Part shown: piece after piece, positions 40,395-52,500 of the stretch
Layout: every line of letters begins with the position of its first letter
Position numbering within the stretch: the first letter of the stretch is position 1
Assembly (NCBI RefSeq): GCF_964204645.1
Contig: NC_134029.1
Location: 22,648,450-22,712,449, forward strand
Reading direction: 5' to 3'
Source of the DNA: Tubulanus polymorphus
Taxonomy: Eukaryota; Nemertea; Palaeonemertea; Tubulaniformes; Tubulanidae
DNA: 64,000 bases
Notes under the pieces: model-generated
What the model was told of the DNA's origin: nothing
The model's input: the letters and a program-made list of their open reading frames with translations, nothing else
Database searches by the model: none
Translations under genes and position numbers: made by a program

Positions 40395-43300
40395 GTATGA
40401 AATATTTGTGAGTCAGAAATTTCCGTTTCTATTGACACCCATCAGAATAAGGACTTCTATTCATTTTTTTAAATTAATATTTTAAAAACGGATTTTATGA
40501 CATAATTCTATGTCTTCTTGTTGGGTAGAATTACAGCAGAAATAATTATTTGTGAAAATTAAAACGCGTAGGTAAATTTCTGTGAGTCGGATATATTTGT
40601 CTCACACCTGCCTTCAGAAAACCCTTACTTTTACAGAACTGTAACTAATCTAACATTGAGATGATATTGTTTGTTTGATCATGTCTATTGTATGGAGAAG
40701 GTCACTTGAAATATATACGAAATCATACTACTGATGGATATAAGTTCTCAGCGAAAATTAGATAACCGAAACCGCGACCTGGAAATCCCTCACATGAATT
40801 GAATTGAATTGTTGTCACAAGACTGAAATCAAGTGTTGGTTTCAGTCCGGGACCCTGGTAGTGTCTATTTGGATGAGGAATCAAGATGCGAGCTTTCTAT
40901 AATTGTGCAGTGGTGTTTATACTGAGTGTTTGTTGTGTAATTTGTCGATCAGGGAAGGCATCGCCACATTTCATAAAATATGCTGCTTCTTCGACTTCCA
41001 CCGATGTCAGGAATGACATTAGATATAAAACATTATATCGTGAAACCAAGGTTAGCAATACACAAATAAGGATGTCGGTTTGAACATTTTCAGTGATTGG
41101 CTTCTTCGGGGTAGTCTTAAAGCTAGATAGTGCTGTTTTTCATAAACGTCACCTTTTTAAGGAGTTTTCAGTTGGGCGACTCGGTGTAGGATATGAAAAT
41201 CTGTCTTGGGAAAAAAATGATTTCCATTTTGGTTACTTCACCATTACTTAGTCCGGTGCCTGCGGATTTAAATGGAATAGATGCAATTAATGTAATTAAT
41301 TGGCCTAATCAATTTCAGGTGGACCATTTTGGATGGTCAAATCAACACCGCTTCAAATTGAGATATCTGATAGCTGATCAGTTCTGGGACGTCGGTCATG
41401 GTCCTATATTTTTCTACACTGGCAATGAAGGACCAATTGATACCTTCTGCAATAATACTGTAAGGGATGAACAACTTCGCAATGAAATTCTCTCGATTAA
41501 AAAAAAAAGTTTTTCACACTCCTACCAATACTACCAATACTTTTTTCAGGGGTTTATGTGGGATATCGCTCCTAAATTTAAAGCACTTTTAGTCTTTGCT
41601 GAACATCGATATTACGGTGAATCTCTGCCATACGGGAAGAAGGCTTACGAGGTAAAAGTCTGATTATTACATCTTCAACTTGAAATAGAATTCAAAGTGA
41701 ATGAACCTATAAATTATTCCAGAATATAGAAACTATGCAGTATTTTACATCGGAACAAGCTCTTGCTGATTATGCCGAGCTGATTAGATATTTGTGGACT
41801 CAGTACGAAGTGAAGAGCCCTGTGATATCATTTGGAGGCTCGTATGGTGGAATGCTGACTGCTTGGTTTCGTATGAAATACCCTCATATGGTCGCTGGGT
41901 AGGTTTCTGCAAGGTTTCTGCCTCTATCTAGATGTCAATTCACGGTTTAACTTTGGAATTGTTTTTCATTCTCTTACAGAGGTATTGCTGCCTCCGCTCC
42001 CATATGGCAATTCACAGGCTTAACCAAATGCAACGTTTACAACGATATAGTCACAAAAGATTATGCTCTCGCCGATAAGAATTGCCCTGATAATATTCGC
42101 CGAACCTGGAAGTTACTAAACGATTTATCAACTACTGGTAAGAATACATTGATTTGTCAGCCTCCCTTGTCAGGGATTCAAACTTGATGGCATAGTTAGA
42201 GTGCAGGGGCCAGGAGTCGGACTGGTCTTAGTCTAAGCCATGACTATGGAACCAGCCCCTGATGTCATCTTAGGTTTGAATCTCTGCTAGGAGAACATAC
42301 GACTTCAGGGGCCAGTTGCACAGTCGTGACTTATGTCCAAAAGTGGTCTGAAATCTTAAGACTGGTCTTAAGTTGTTAGATTGGCTATGAGTTGGTCTTA
42401 CAACTGGTCTTAATTCTAAGCCATGACTATGCCACTGACCCCTGGACATTAGACAAAATTTGCTATGTATCTATATATAATACTTGTGCAAGTCAATGAA
42501 CTACTATCCATTTCAGTTGCTGGACGAGAACTGATCAGTAAGACATTCGGTCTTTGTAGCCCATTAGAAAAACCTGCCGATATCAATTCTTTGAAGGACT
42601 ACTTGAATGAAATCTGGGGCAATATGGCTATGGTGAATTATCCGTATGCAACTAATTTTCTTGCTCCGTTACCGGCGTGGCCAATCAAGGTACATCTCAT
42701 TCATCCAGCCATATCTCAAAGTCTGTCAGTCACTTGGAGGTCTGGTGCTATTAATTAAATCTTAGTTTTATAGAGCGTGATTTCTCTGTATTCAATGTAT
42801 AAAATGTATAAACGCGTTAAATATTTATTTGAAGGTTGCGTGTAAGCCATTGAGCACTCCTAACCTCGATGGACCCGTGTTGTTAAAAGCTCTGTCGCAA
42901 GCTGCTGCTGTTTATTACAATACTACCGGAACGGTGAAATGTCTGAATACCAGCCATACGTCAAATATTGGAGATCTGGGCTGGGATTTCCAGGTAATGA
43001 TCAAAATCTGATTTTAACATAACATAACATAAATGTTCTTATATAGGGTACGCTTCCAACTTGTTGTTCAATGCAACAGCTCCTGAAAGGCCACTCTAAA
43101 TTTCCTCCTTGTTTACGTCATTTATTTTCGTTCTTTAATCGAATCGGTTTCGCCGTTGTGTGTATAGGCTTGTACTGAGATGGTGATGCCGATGTGCGCG
43201 GATGGTAAAAGCGACATGTTCGAACCGAGTCCGTGGGATTATAACGCGTTCTCAGTCGGCTGCACGAAACGATGGAAAACGGTTCCCGTATCGACGTGGA

Positions 43301-43857
43301 TTACAACGCATTACGGAGGCAGAAATATTAAAGCAGCCAGTAACATTGTTTTCAGGTACGGTATACACTAGTTAATGACTTTTGAAACATAAAAACCTTT
43401 CTTCGGGGTTGACTCCCAACTCGGGAGCTTCTTCCCGAAGATTGGCAGATGAATGCAATTGAACCATACAGGACTATGAAAAATATGTTTTTTGGATCTT
43501 TTTGTCTCTAATTAGGATTTTGTTGAAATTTTTTCGAATGAAATAACGGCATTAAAAATTAGATTATGTACAAAATGTTTCATACTAATGAATTTCAGTA
43601 ATGGTGAACTAGACCCGTGGTCGGGAGGTGGCGTGCACGTGAATGTTTCATCCAGTGTTTACGCCATATCGATATCGGATTCGGCGCATCATCTCGACCT
43701 TCGCAGTTCCAATCCAGCCGATCCTCCATCCGTGAAACAAGCGAGGTTATTCCACGAAGCTAGAATTACTGAGTGGATTAAACAGGCTCGACAGACGGAC
43801 AGTCAACGTGATATGAAATTGCGATTCCAGCGAATGAGAAAATTTGGACATTTGTAA
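40263..43857 (+). CDS. PRCP: Lysosomal Pro-X carboxypeptidase-like serine protease (S28)
   Basis: Secreted or lysosomal S28 serine peptidase that removes the C-terminal residue after proline, in vertebrates from angiotensin and alpha-MSH peptides. Shared exons: 41319-41459, 41550-41651, 41723-41898, 41980-42137, 42517-42689, 42835-42993, 43168-43355, 43599-43857. Two candidate first exons, 40263-40394 and 40886-41050, both end in phase 0 and both encode a signal peptide. Key segments are [29 protein letters not shown], nucleophile Ser in [15 protein letters not shown], Asp in [12 protein letters not shown], and His in [19 protein letters not shown]. Length is about 480-490 residues, as in human PRCP. 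DPP7 is the closest alternative; [18 protein letters not shown] and the overall order favour PRCP. AATAAA lies at 44172-44177. Confidence 0.93.
40886..41050 (+). CDS. PRCP: PRCP alternative first exon 1b
   Basis: ATG at 40886 opens the leader [20 protein letters not shown] and ends [10 protein letters not shown], donor GTTAGC in phase 0, joining to VDHFGW. The ending is closer to vertebrate PRCP than that of exon 1a. An acceptor-like GTTGGTTTCAG just upstream (about 40834-40845) suggests that a non-coding exon may precede it. Confidence 0.65.
42204..42261. mobile_element. Short GGGGCCAG-type MITE or fragment
   Basis: Begins CAGGGGCCAG and ends ACCAGCCCCTG (inverted match). The right end shares TAAGCCATGACTATGG with the longer element 45 bases downstream. 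Probably an internally deleted copy of the same family. Lies in a PRCP intron. Confidence 0.55.
42306..42444. mobile_element. GGGGCCAG-type MITE, 139 bp
   Basis: Imperfect terminal inverted repeats of about 28 bases: left end CAGGGGCCAGTTGCACAGTC, right end GACTATGCCACTGACCCCTG. The interior carries repeated TGGTCTTA units in both orientations. No coding capacity. Superfamily not assigned because no clear target duplication is visible. In the PRCP intron 42138-42516. Confidence 0.65.
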
Positions 43858-44171
43858 AGTAACGAGATGCATTTTGTATATGATCTTGCTCAAACGTGGC
43901 ATGTAATATGGAAGTATTTATAGATTATGATTGTACTGTGGTGGTTTTGAGGACATTCTATAACTGTACGTAACATATTTATGAGTATTCATGTTTATGG
44001 AATACTGTTTATCCTTGTAATTGAAATACATGTATCTGTCAATACCAGGTGCTGTATATTAGTCAGCGCTGTAAAACAGTTCGTTGTAGCATTATGATGA
44101 TCAACTTCCTACATTCAGCACTTTTGTTGTTCACACATTTTGTACTGATTCTATTTATCTACCAAGTATTC

Positions 44172-44177
44172 AATAAA
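44172..44177 (+). terminator. Polyadenylation signal of PRCP
   Basis: AATAAA 315 bases after the PRCP stop and 550 bases before the stop codon of the convergent biliverdin reductase gene. Confidence 0.55.
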
Positions 44178-44727
44178 AAATGTAGTTGATAAAACTGCAT
44201 GAATGTGAACATTAATCGGTTTAGTTTCCTTTCCAGTTCAATCTGAACATTTCATGTGGAGTTGGTGTAGTGAGGAATCTACTCAAATCTGTGATCAATT
44301 GCATCATAATAGAACTAATATTGAAAGCATTGTCTGGCACTAGGCTTAAGTCAGCACACAAAAAGTGGTGGCACTTATTTATAAATTGTGCCTGTGATAG
44401 ACATTGTAACTGCTCATCATTTATTTAACCATCATCATAATCTTTATGGATAGACTATGAATTGGTGATTGAAACAATTTACCCACCACATTAAAAATAG
44501 TGATCTCGACTATCTGGTACTGCGCTCTAATGATAGTAGTAGTTGGCACTTTCTTCAGATCTCACTGGACCATGCACTAAGTGTACTTATAGTGGACTTG
44601 CTACAAACCATGGTAAGGAAGATGAAACGAATTTGATATACACACACGGGAGTTTATTGACCACAGCTTTAACAATCCTAGATCAAAATCGAATCATTAG
44701 AGGATGTTTTAGAAACGTTTGCTTGAT

Positions 44728-46251
44728 CTAAGCTAATTGAGTAAATTCATCGGCGAGTCGTGTAGCTTTCAAAGTCCTTTCACTCCATTGTTTATACAAT
44801 TCTGTATTTCCATTAACCATCTCCATAAAAAGGAGAAAGTCTTTGAAGAATAATCCTAAAAGTTGATCAAAATCAAAATATATGAAAGAATCAATATAAA
44901 AACATTTAGGGAAAAAGGAAGCGTTCTATGTTTACCTGGGGTAGAAGGTTTGTAAGGAGGCATTTCATCAAGGATTGATCCATCAGTGAATTTGAAATTG
45001 ATCGATTTTCCACGTGATAAACCCTCGGCTCTCTCAATAGACAGGTGGACGGGTCTGCAAAATAGATGTGCAAATTGCACCAATGAAGTCAAATCAGACA
45101 TTCGTAGAGGCTTTGTTCTCCTTACTTGTTACAAGAAGTCCTCATTTCAGCAGTTGCTTTGAATCCTTTGCCTTCAGTCTGGATAATGCTCGACATCACA
45201 GGTGTCAAATCACTAAACCATTCCAGAAGAGTGTGAAATAAGTTTATGTTACAAATGAATGGACTTCCCGAAGCTTTGAAATCAGAAATCCAGGCATGAC
45301 TCAAAGATGCTGAAAATAACCAAATGTTTTGCATAACGGAAAAAGCTGACACAGAGGAACGCCAATGGTCAACTCAACTCCAATTTTACCTGTAAATTTA
45401 TAATAAGCAATTTCAAGTTCCTTTTCTTTCAAATGGTCTTTGATAATGTGCGTTGAGTCCAGTAGTAAACTGAGAGACTCTTCTTGGCAGATCACATCTA
45501 TAATTTTGGATATGTTTATGAATTATTGTTTGTCGCTAAGAATGACAAACTAGTGAAGTGCTGAACGAAATTCTGGCTTACTGTTCTCTTTTGCCAATTG
45601 ATGAAGCTGTTCAACAACAGGAAAACTTCTACCCAGTGGATAATCAACTAAAACATGCTTTTTTGCGCAAAGGGCTTTTCTGTAAAGTTAATAGAATCAA
45701 AAAATAATTCCAAAAAATTGATTGCCAGGGCCATGTTTTATGGATACAAGCTTGTAACTTCTCCTGGTGTCCGTCGATTTGAATTACGTACGTATTATCA
45801 ATTTATTACCTGTAATTTTCTTGTGTAATTCGTGAATAAAAAATAAATACATAAAAAACGAATAAGAACTACATGTACAATCCCTTATTTTTCAAATATC
45901 GTACTACCTGGCCAGTTCTTCGTGGCGTTCATTTTCTGTTGATATAATTATGATATGAACATCAGCACGTGTAAATGGATCATCGAGCAAGCGTTTAGCA
46001 CCTTCAATCTCGAGTTCCTGTCTAAATGTTTAAGGTGTGTTGTTAATCATTTTGCAGATAAATGAAAATATAGAGATGGTCTTGAAACTGGACTATGAAA
46101 TGAAATCGCACAATGAAAATTCATACCTTGTAACGTATCCGATAAGTTGTACATTTTTCATCTCAGGAATATCTTTGTAAGCGATAAGGTCTCTAACACG
46201 AGCCTTTCCAGCTATTCCCATTCCTATCACCACTACACCTAACTTCTCCAT
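44728..46251 (-). CDS. BLVRA: Biliverdin reductase A
   Basis: NAD(P)H-dependent cytosolic reductase converting biliverdin to bilirubin, Gfo/Idh/MocA fold. Exons in transcript order: 46127-46251, 45908-46021, 45582-45679, 45390-45497, 45126-45309, 44936-45054, 44728-44855; 291 residues (human 296). An N-terminal Rossmann motif is present in GVVVIGMGIAGKARVRDL, followed by LIGYVTR. VHIIIISTENERHEE and KHVLVDYPLGRSF align with the human VAYICSESSSHED and KHVLVEYPM regions. The substrate-domain segment ALSHAWISDFKASGSPF and the C-terminal helix ending FTQLA complete it. Phases agree at every junction. Tail to tail with PRCP. Another Gfo/Idh/MocA oxidoreductase is possible, but length and N-terminal wording favour BLVRA. 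Confidence 0.9.
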
Positions 46252-48561
46252 TTCTCACTTTTTGTATATATTACCGGTATCTAAATTAGGAGCATATATT
46301 GTTATCACCTTAGAATGAACTCATTTCATTTTCTATTAAAATGACTAAAAAAACGTTAACAATACTCAAATTGGCCCGATATGTAAAGCTCAAAATACAG
46401 AGTGAAAACATGGAGTTTTCACGGTGTGAAGATCAGTTTTAATATCCTAATGTACAGTAAACATAACTTAAAGGATATTCTATAGAATCGGGCAATTTGC
46501 GATTCATGCATGAGCACGAGCTGAATAATCATTTATATCCAAGGTTTATTATTATCATAAGGGGGTTCAAGTTAAAGTTATGGGGTGCATTAGTTGTAGA
46601 GTAGCCACAATTGTCGTCCTGGCGATGGTCTCTAGATTTTGAAACGCTGCCCCTGATATTTATCTTGGATACCAGTAAATAAATCTAGCTTTCAACCTTT
46701 CAAATTTGTATTTCAACCTTTCAAATTTGTATATAGTGGGTTTGAATCTTTAGGGGTGTATATCACTCCTGGAGGAGAAGGGGCGTGATGAATCCCTTTT
46801 GGCGAGACACTGGTTTTCTCGCCACCAGTAACCATTATCAGTAGTCTCTAATCTCAACTCATTTGCTTTTTTTTTATTTTTGGACCCAGTGGAACTTTTA
46901 GAATTAGTTTGACTTTGACTTTGTCAAATCTCAACTCGCAACTGTGGAAAACCGGATCCTGTTCACTACTCCACTCAATGCTTAGTAAACATTGCCAGTT
47001 TATTTCTTCTATCACGGAAAGGAATCTGAGGGAAAAAAAAACTCCTTGTCATGCGATTAGCTTCGATTGATGCTGCAAAGATCAGGGCTCAGGATAGAAA
47101 CAGGATGCCAAGACATGCTCCATAAGTGCGAAGCCAAACCAGAACATGCTCATAAAATCCTCGAAACAAAACAAAGATAAGCATCAACTTTTTAACATAT
47201 CAAGGAATATATTGTATATTCATATATATATATATATATTTATATGTATATATATATATTTCCTAATGCCAGGTCAATCCATACATGATTCATATATACA
47301 TGTACATGTACATGTTACTCACACATCACATGTACATCACTGGAAGCAATGGATGTGATCAAAATAAAATTACATAATAAAATATTATCATACACAGAAT
47401 TAACGACTTATAATTAGATCAACATTGATTTATAATCTTTTTTTTCGGAAAAAGTAAAGTGCCATTTCGTAATATCTATAATATCTATCTATATGCATTT
47501 TTTTCGCAGTAAACTTAAAACGTGAGAAATTACGAGTTAAAACAAGTGAAAATTCGATATCCTCGAAAATATACATACTTTGAAATACGACTAAAATTTC
47601 AAGTCTTTCGTAAAACATTTGTCTCGAATCTCGTACACTTTACAATATCAATGTTTGTGAATACATATAGATTTTCCATGCAGTGAGTGGGTTTACAAAA
47701 TATTTTTCAGGGTAACTAACATATGTCTTCTTATTTTTTGATGAAGGGCATCAAAAATACGAAAGCAAGGGATCTTTGACAACAAATTTGTAAGGTACAT
47801 AACATTTAGGCTTCGGTGTTCTTTTTTCGTTTTCAGTTGGAAACTGAACAAAGCAATACATAATTCATTTTATGGTAAAAAATTTGAAAATAGTTACGCA
47901 AATATTTCGATACAGAAACTCATTTCAGTTATAGAAAAGAATATCGTCCCAAAAGAAATGTATAAGTACTACAATTAATGAAGTACTGTACATTCTGAGT
48001 CTTATGCGTTTGATTTTGTGTTGATAACTGAGCCTTGCAATAAAACATTGATCAAACAGTTTTCAGGGACAGGTTTAATAAAGAGGGCGCCACAGCAGCC
48101 CTCCTTATACCTAGTTAACGAGGTGAATCTTGGAATAACCGCAGAGGCCGATGTAGGAGATGGTCTCGGGGGTCCTCATGGATTTCTTCAATGGATGGAC
48201 CCCGCCGGTGGCCTTTGGCTTGGCTGTTTTAACCTTTTATTTTCTTCTGGAACCTGGCCTTTCAATTTTCCTAGAACGGCCCGGAACAGTTAAATCTAGT
48301 TAACCCATCCCGTGAAAGCAATTAGTGCGGTATGTAACAAAATCTTAGGGGAACGAAAAAGGTGAAGAAGTTACACTGAACTCAAATCGGTACTGAAGTA
48401 AATCATTTCATCACTAGATTGTGAACACGCTTAGTGAGTACGTTTCAAAAAATTGGAAGATATACAATATCATTAGTAGTACAATATCATCCAGCGTACA
48501 AGTCATCTAAACGATGTCTTTTCTGGTTATAATCAATTAGACATTATAAATAACCATGATC

Positions 48562-48594
<33 letters not shown>

Positions 48595-48777
48595 CAATGA
48601 CGACAAATCTTAACAAGAAAGAGCTAGAAACGGTTTTTCGTACGACCGATAAGTTGGTATATATTAATCATACTCGGTGAGGCATATATGGATCGACTGT
48701 AGGGTAAGTTTCAACAGACACACGCGCACGCACATACTCAAACGGGTTGATGTGGTCAGATCATCAAGGACGGGTAA

Positions 48778-48817
<40 letters not shown>

Positions 48818-49552
48818 GTTTCAAACGCATACGTATCATACACGCGATGAATAATTCAAGGTTGGGAATCGGTCTCAACTAGCGAACATACCCTACGGGT
48901 GACGTACACAAGTGATACAAGCGACAAAAATACTGTACAATATCATTTTTAGACGGCGCGAACGTCGAACGAGGTTGGGTCGAGAAGAAAATGATTCCCG
49001 ATTTCATAAATTAGCGCAAAGAAAAATGTAAGCGGCCAGTTGAAATGTAAACGAACGCTATTCCGTTGACGATGGAAACCGGAGTTTTTGATGTTTTTTA
49101 CGAACGGAACAAAAAACCATTATCAGAAGGTCGTAAAATTGAAATTTGAAAAAACCGTAAGTTTGGCGCACATAGTAGAATCCTAATTCGCAGTGGAGAT
49201 GTCAATATGTTTCTATGTAGGACACCGTACTGAGCGAGTGAATGTTTTTGAAGTGGCATTGTCGATCGAGGTGGTGGTGGGTAGTAGCACAGTTGTGTAT
49301 AAAACGGCGTGTAATTCCTGCGTTAACGCCACGTTTCTGCGGTGCGTGTGTATGTAGATGTCACTACTGACAACGACATGCGAAAGAATACCTTGACAAC
49401 AACTTTCACCGAAAACGCACGTACAACAACGGTCGGTGCCGCGGATACTGTCGCTTAGCAACGCATTACACCGTTCAACTGCAGTGTTGTTGGTATCACA
49501 TTTAGACTAGGGGGAGAGAGGAGCTGTTATCCCAGCGTTCCTGTCCTGTTTG
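46252..49552. other. BLVRA promoter side and RASA1 3' flank, no gene seen
   Basis: Non-coding on both strands. Contains a 22-base tandem duplication of TTTCAACCTTTCAAATTTGT near 46690-46732, (TA)n-rich text at 47222-47262, (GAT)n at about 48567-48590 and (TTA)n at about 48779-48817. The G-rich open frame at 48018-48293 has no recognisable product. The RASA1 3' UTR must occupy the right-hand part. Confidence 0.45.
48779..48817. repeat. (TTA)n microsatellite
   Basis: Thirteen or so uninterrupted ATT units. A separate (GAT)n run lies 190 bases upstream. Confidence 0.95.
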
Positions 49553-52500
49553 TCACGTTTTGCCGCCCATGTACCGTTTTTTGTGGTCGGTTAAAATATC
49601 CGTAACCGTTATGAGTCGTTTGAGATTAGGCTGCAAAACGAAGGAGAAAAAAAAAACCGATATCGTAAATGAAATATTCGACCGAATTCGACCCGATCGG
49701 TGAAGTAAGTAACGGTAATTCTTACCCGTGTTTGAGACATGTTATTGAGCTGTTCAATTTGTGATACACATATACGATGAACCGTAGCGAGGTCTCGCTC
49801 GATTAAACAATTCTGAGGTTCGTTCTGTGGACTTTCTTTGATATTCTGAAACGAGAATCGACGTATATAAATTCCGATGCTACAATTCGAACGAATAATT
49901 GTGGAATTTCACTACTGAATTGCGTAAATTCACTTACTGATAAATCATCGATGAATTTTATCATCTTATCTTTATTGTTCTTTATGAAAGGAAGTACGGC
50001 TTGCATCGTAGAATCCTGAAATTTTATGTTAAGCAATTATTCCACTGAATCTCAATGAATAAACAAATGCGTGCAGAATGTATTACAGGGTATTTGTATT
50101 ACAAATCCATTTCCCCCCTAATTTTCCACGTGATAAACACAAAGTTCCCGGAGTAAATCGGAGAAATTTCTAGGTTTATAATGTTACAATGCATTCAATT
50201 TTCATTGAATCCCATATTGATAAAGAAACACGTTGCCAAAAGCATTATTCGAATTAGCGAGTTTTCCAGGTTTTTGGTAAAATTTGTCAAATTCCCTCTG
50301 AGTTTTCCCTGATTTTTTAATTCCCGGTGTTCCCTGCATAAGAGATGAAACTTACGTGTACTTTCCCGCAGTCTACAAGGTTACCGAGATTGAGCAGTGA
50401 TTTGGCAACGAGTTTAAGAGTGCGGACTGCAACTTCTGATGGCGTTTCTACAAAATTGAATTCATTCGATGTCGATGAAGCAAATTCTTACATACAAGAA
50501 ATTGAGAAGATCTTTGAACAAGCAAAGTCACGCGTACCTGTTAGTATATTGAACATCTTTGGATTCAGGATAGCCGGGCAGATCAATCGCAAAAAGATAA
50601 ACCCACTGAAATAAATACATTAACTTTAATATCACAATCTATTCGCACTTCATCTCTATAATACGAGTAATCGTGTTGTTCAATTGGATTTATTGTACTA
50701 CGTACCTGACAACCCTTGATCGAACATTTTCGTCATTTGGCCATTTAGCTTGAGCACTCTCTTGGAGACAACCACAAATATAACGTAGCACCCTAAAATA
50801 TAAATACAAGCAGCATATTCGGAGTGAACTTAATCACGATTCCGGGCACGCGTGTCGCTCTGATGGGCTCGTACCCGCGGGTACTTGCTACTTACTTGGG
50901 ACATTTTTCAGCGGAAAGGAAAATATATTCAACAATTTCATTCAAAAGCGATAACAAATATTCGGTATTGGCACTGGCATCAGCAGGATTCTCTAAACTA
51001 CCAGGATTTAACTGAAAAATCAACATTGGAAAAATTGCGAAACTCGAATGATTGATGGCGGCAGATTGATAACCGGAAGGACTATAAGTGACTAGTTTTA
51101 CCTCACAGACTTGCTTGCTTTCATGTATTCGATTGATTGTGTTTGTTAATGTGCTTTTCACGAAGTCCGAAGCCGTCATTTTCATATATTCTGTCATCAG
51201 AGTCGTAGCCAATGATGTACCGCGAAACAGACCAGGCGCCGTTTCTGAAAATCAACCGATCATCAAATAACTATTGAATGGGCAGAAAATACACATAAAA
51301 ACATTGAACAATAATCTATCAGACGTTGAATGTTAAAAATACGCAATTTTTGAGAAAACTCAACAGCGCTGTCGATCCAAATCCACGGATTGACATCAAT
51401 GAGTTGTCTCAGAAACTAACATCTAACAAACAAACTTATTTAAATAACAATTGAATACCTTCGCGATGAATCTCTAGATCGTTTAAAGTCTTCATGAGTA
51501 AAGCTTCCTGACCGTGATATCTGAATACCCGTAGTAAAGCCTTAGCGAGCGGGATTCGATCGTGGCCACAAGATGGTAACAATGCATCCAGCGCAAATAC
51601 CATATCGAAATCCTTATCCATTAGAAGCTACAATTAGAGAATGAACGAATGAAGAAATGTGTCAAATTTCAGAATCAGAAATTCTCGGAATATTTTCTGT
51701 TTTTTTTTTTACCTCGGTGAGTGCCGAGTATTCCGACAGCGGCATTATAATCTCGTGCAAATATCGACATCGCAGACGTATCGTGGCGCCATCTACGCGT
51801 ATCGTCGGAACTACGGAACTGAGATTGAACCATTCGTCGATCGTTTCGCCTTCCGGGAGATTCTCTAAAATCTGTGTTACTTGAACTGAAATGAATCGTA
51901 TGTTGCTGTCATCATTACGCCCCTATTGATATTAGAATCAAGAAGACTGGACTATGATTGAATTTTCTTTAACATTCTTTTTGAACTGGCTCTAGTTCGA
52001 ATCAACCAATTTTTAACCTAATTTACCTAAAACTACAAGTTTTGACTTATTTTACGGTTCATTTAACAACCTGGAGCCACTCGCGGAAAAGTTGGTTGGA
52101 GTTAACCAGTGAGGATAGTTGACATCGTAAAAGTTCATTGTTACTATGGTATGTATCTGCAGGTTATCTTTAACCAACATTTGAACAGCCGGCCCCAGGT
52201 TTGTTAATTCATGTTCCCTATTTTAACTTTCGACGATTCATCTTATTTCTAAGTGGTGCCACCAAGCATCATGCAGGAAATGATTAGTCTTACCTATTTC
52301 TGTATCTTTAGATCTGCGATTCTTATTATAAACTGTTATCGTAAAGCTATCAATATCTGGCGGTATTTCCCTGAAAACAAAAATTACATTTTAAAAATAT
52401 ATCAATACATCTTAAGAGATCTACGTCTGCACCGTCCAAAAATACTTACTCGATAACGAATTCTTCCTCAAACACAGGGTCAAGGCCATCTTTGATTGAA

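Noticed and set aside
41193-41318. Third possible PRCP start, an ATG frame running into exon 2 through the acceptor
   Set aside because: The frame crosses a good TTTCAG acceptor and encodes no clear signal peptide of the expected form; best read as open intron sequence.
48018-48293. 91-residue open frame with G-rich codons, and a Lys/Ala-rich reading on the opposite strand reminiscent of histone text
   Set aside because: No continuous match to any histone or other family, a stop codon in the opposite frame and no splice support; possibly a decayed fragment, but not supportable.
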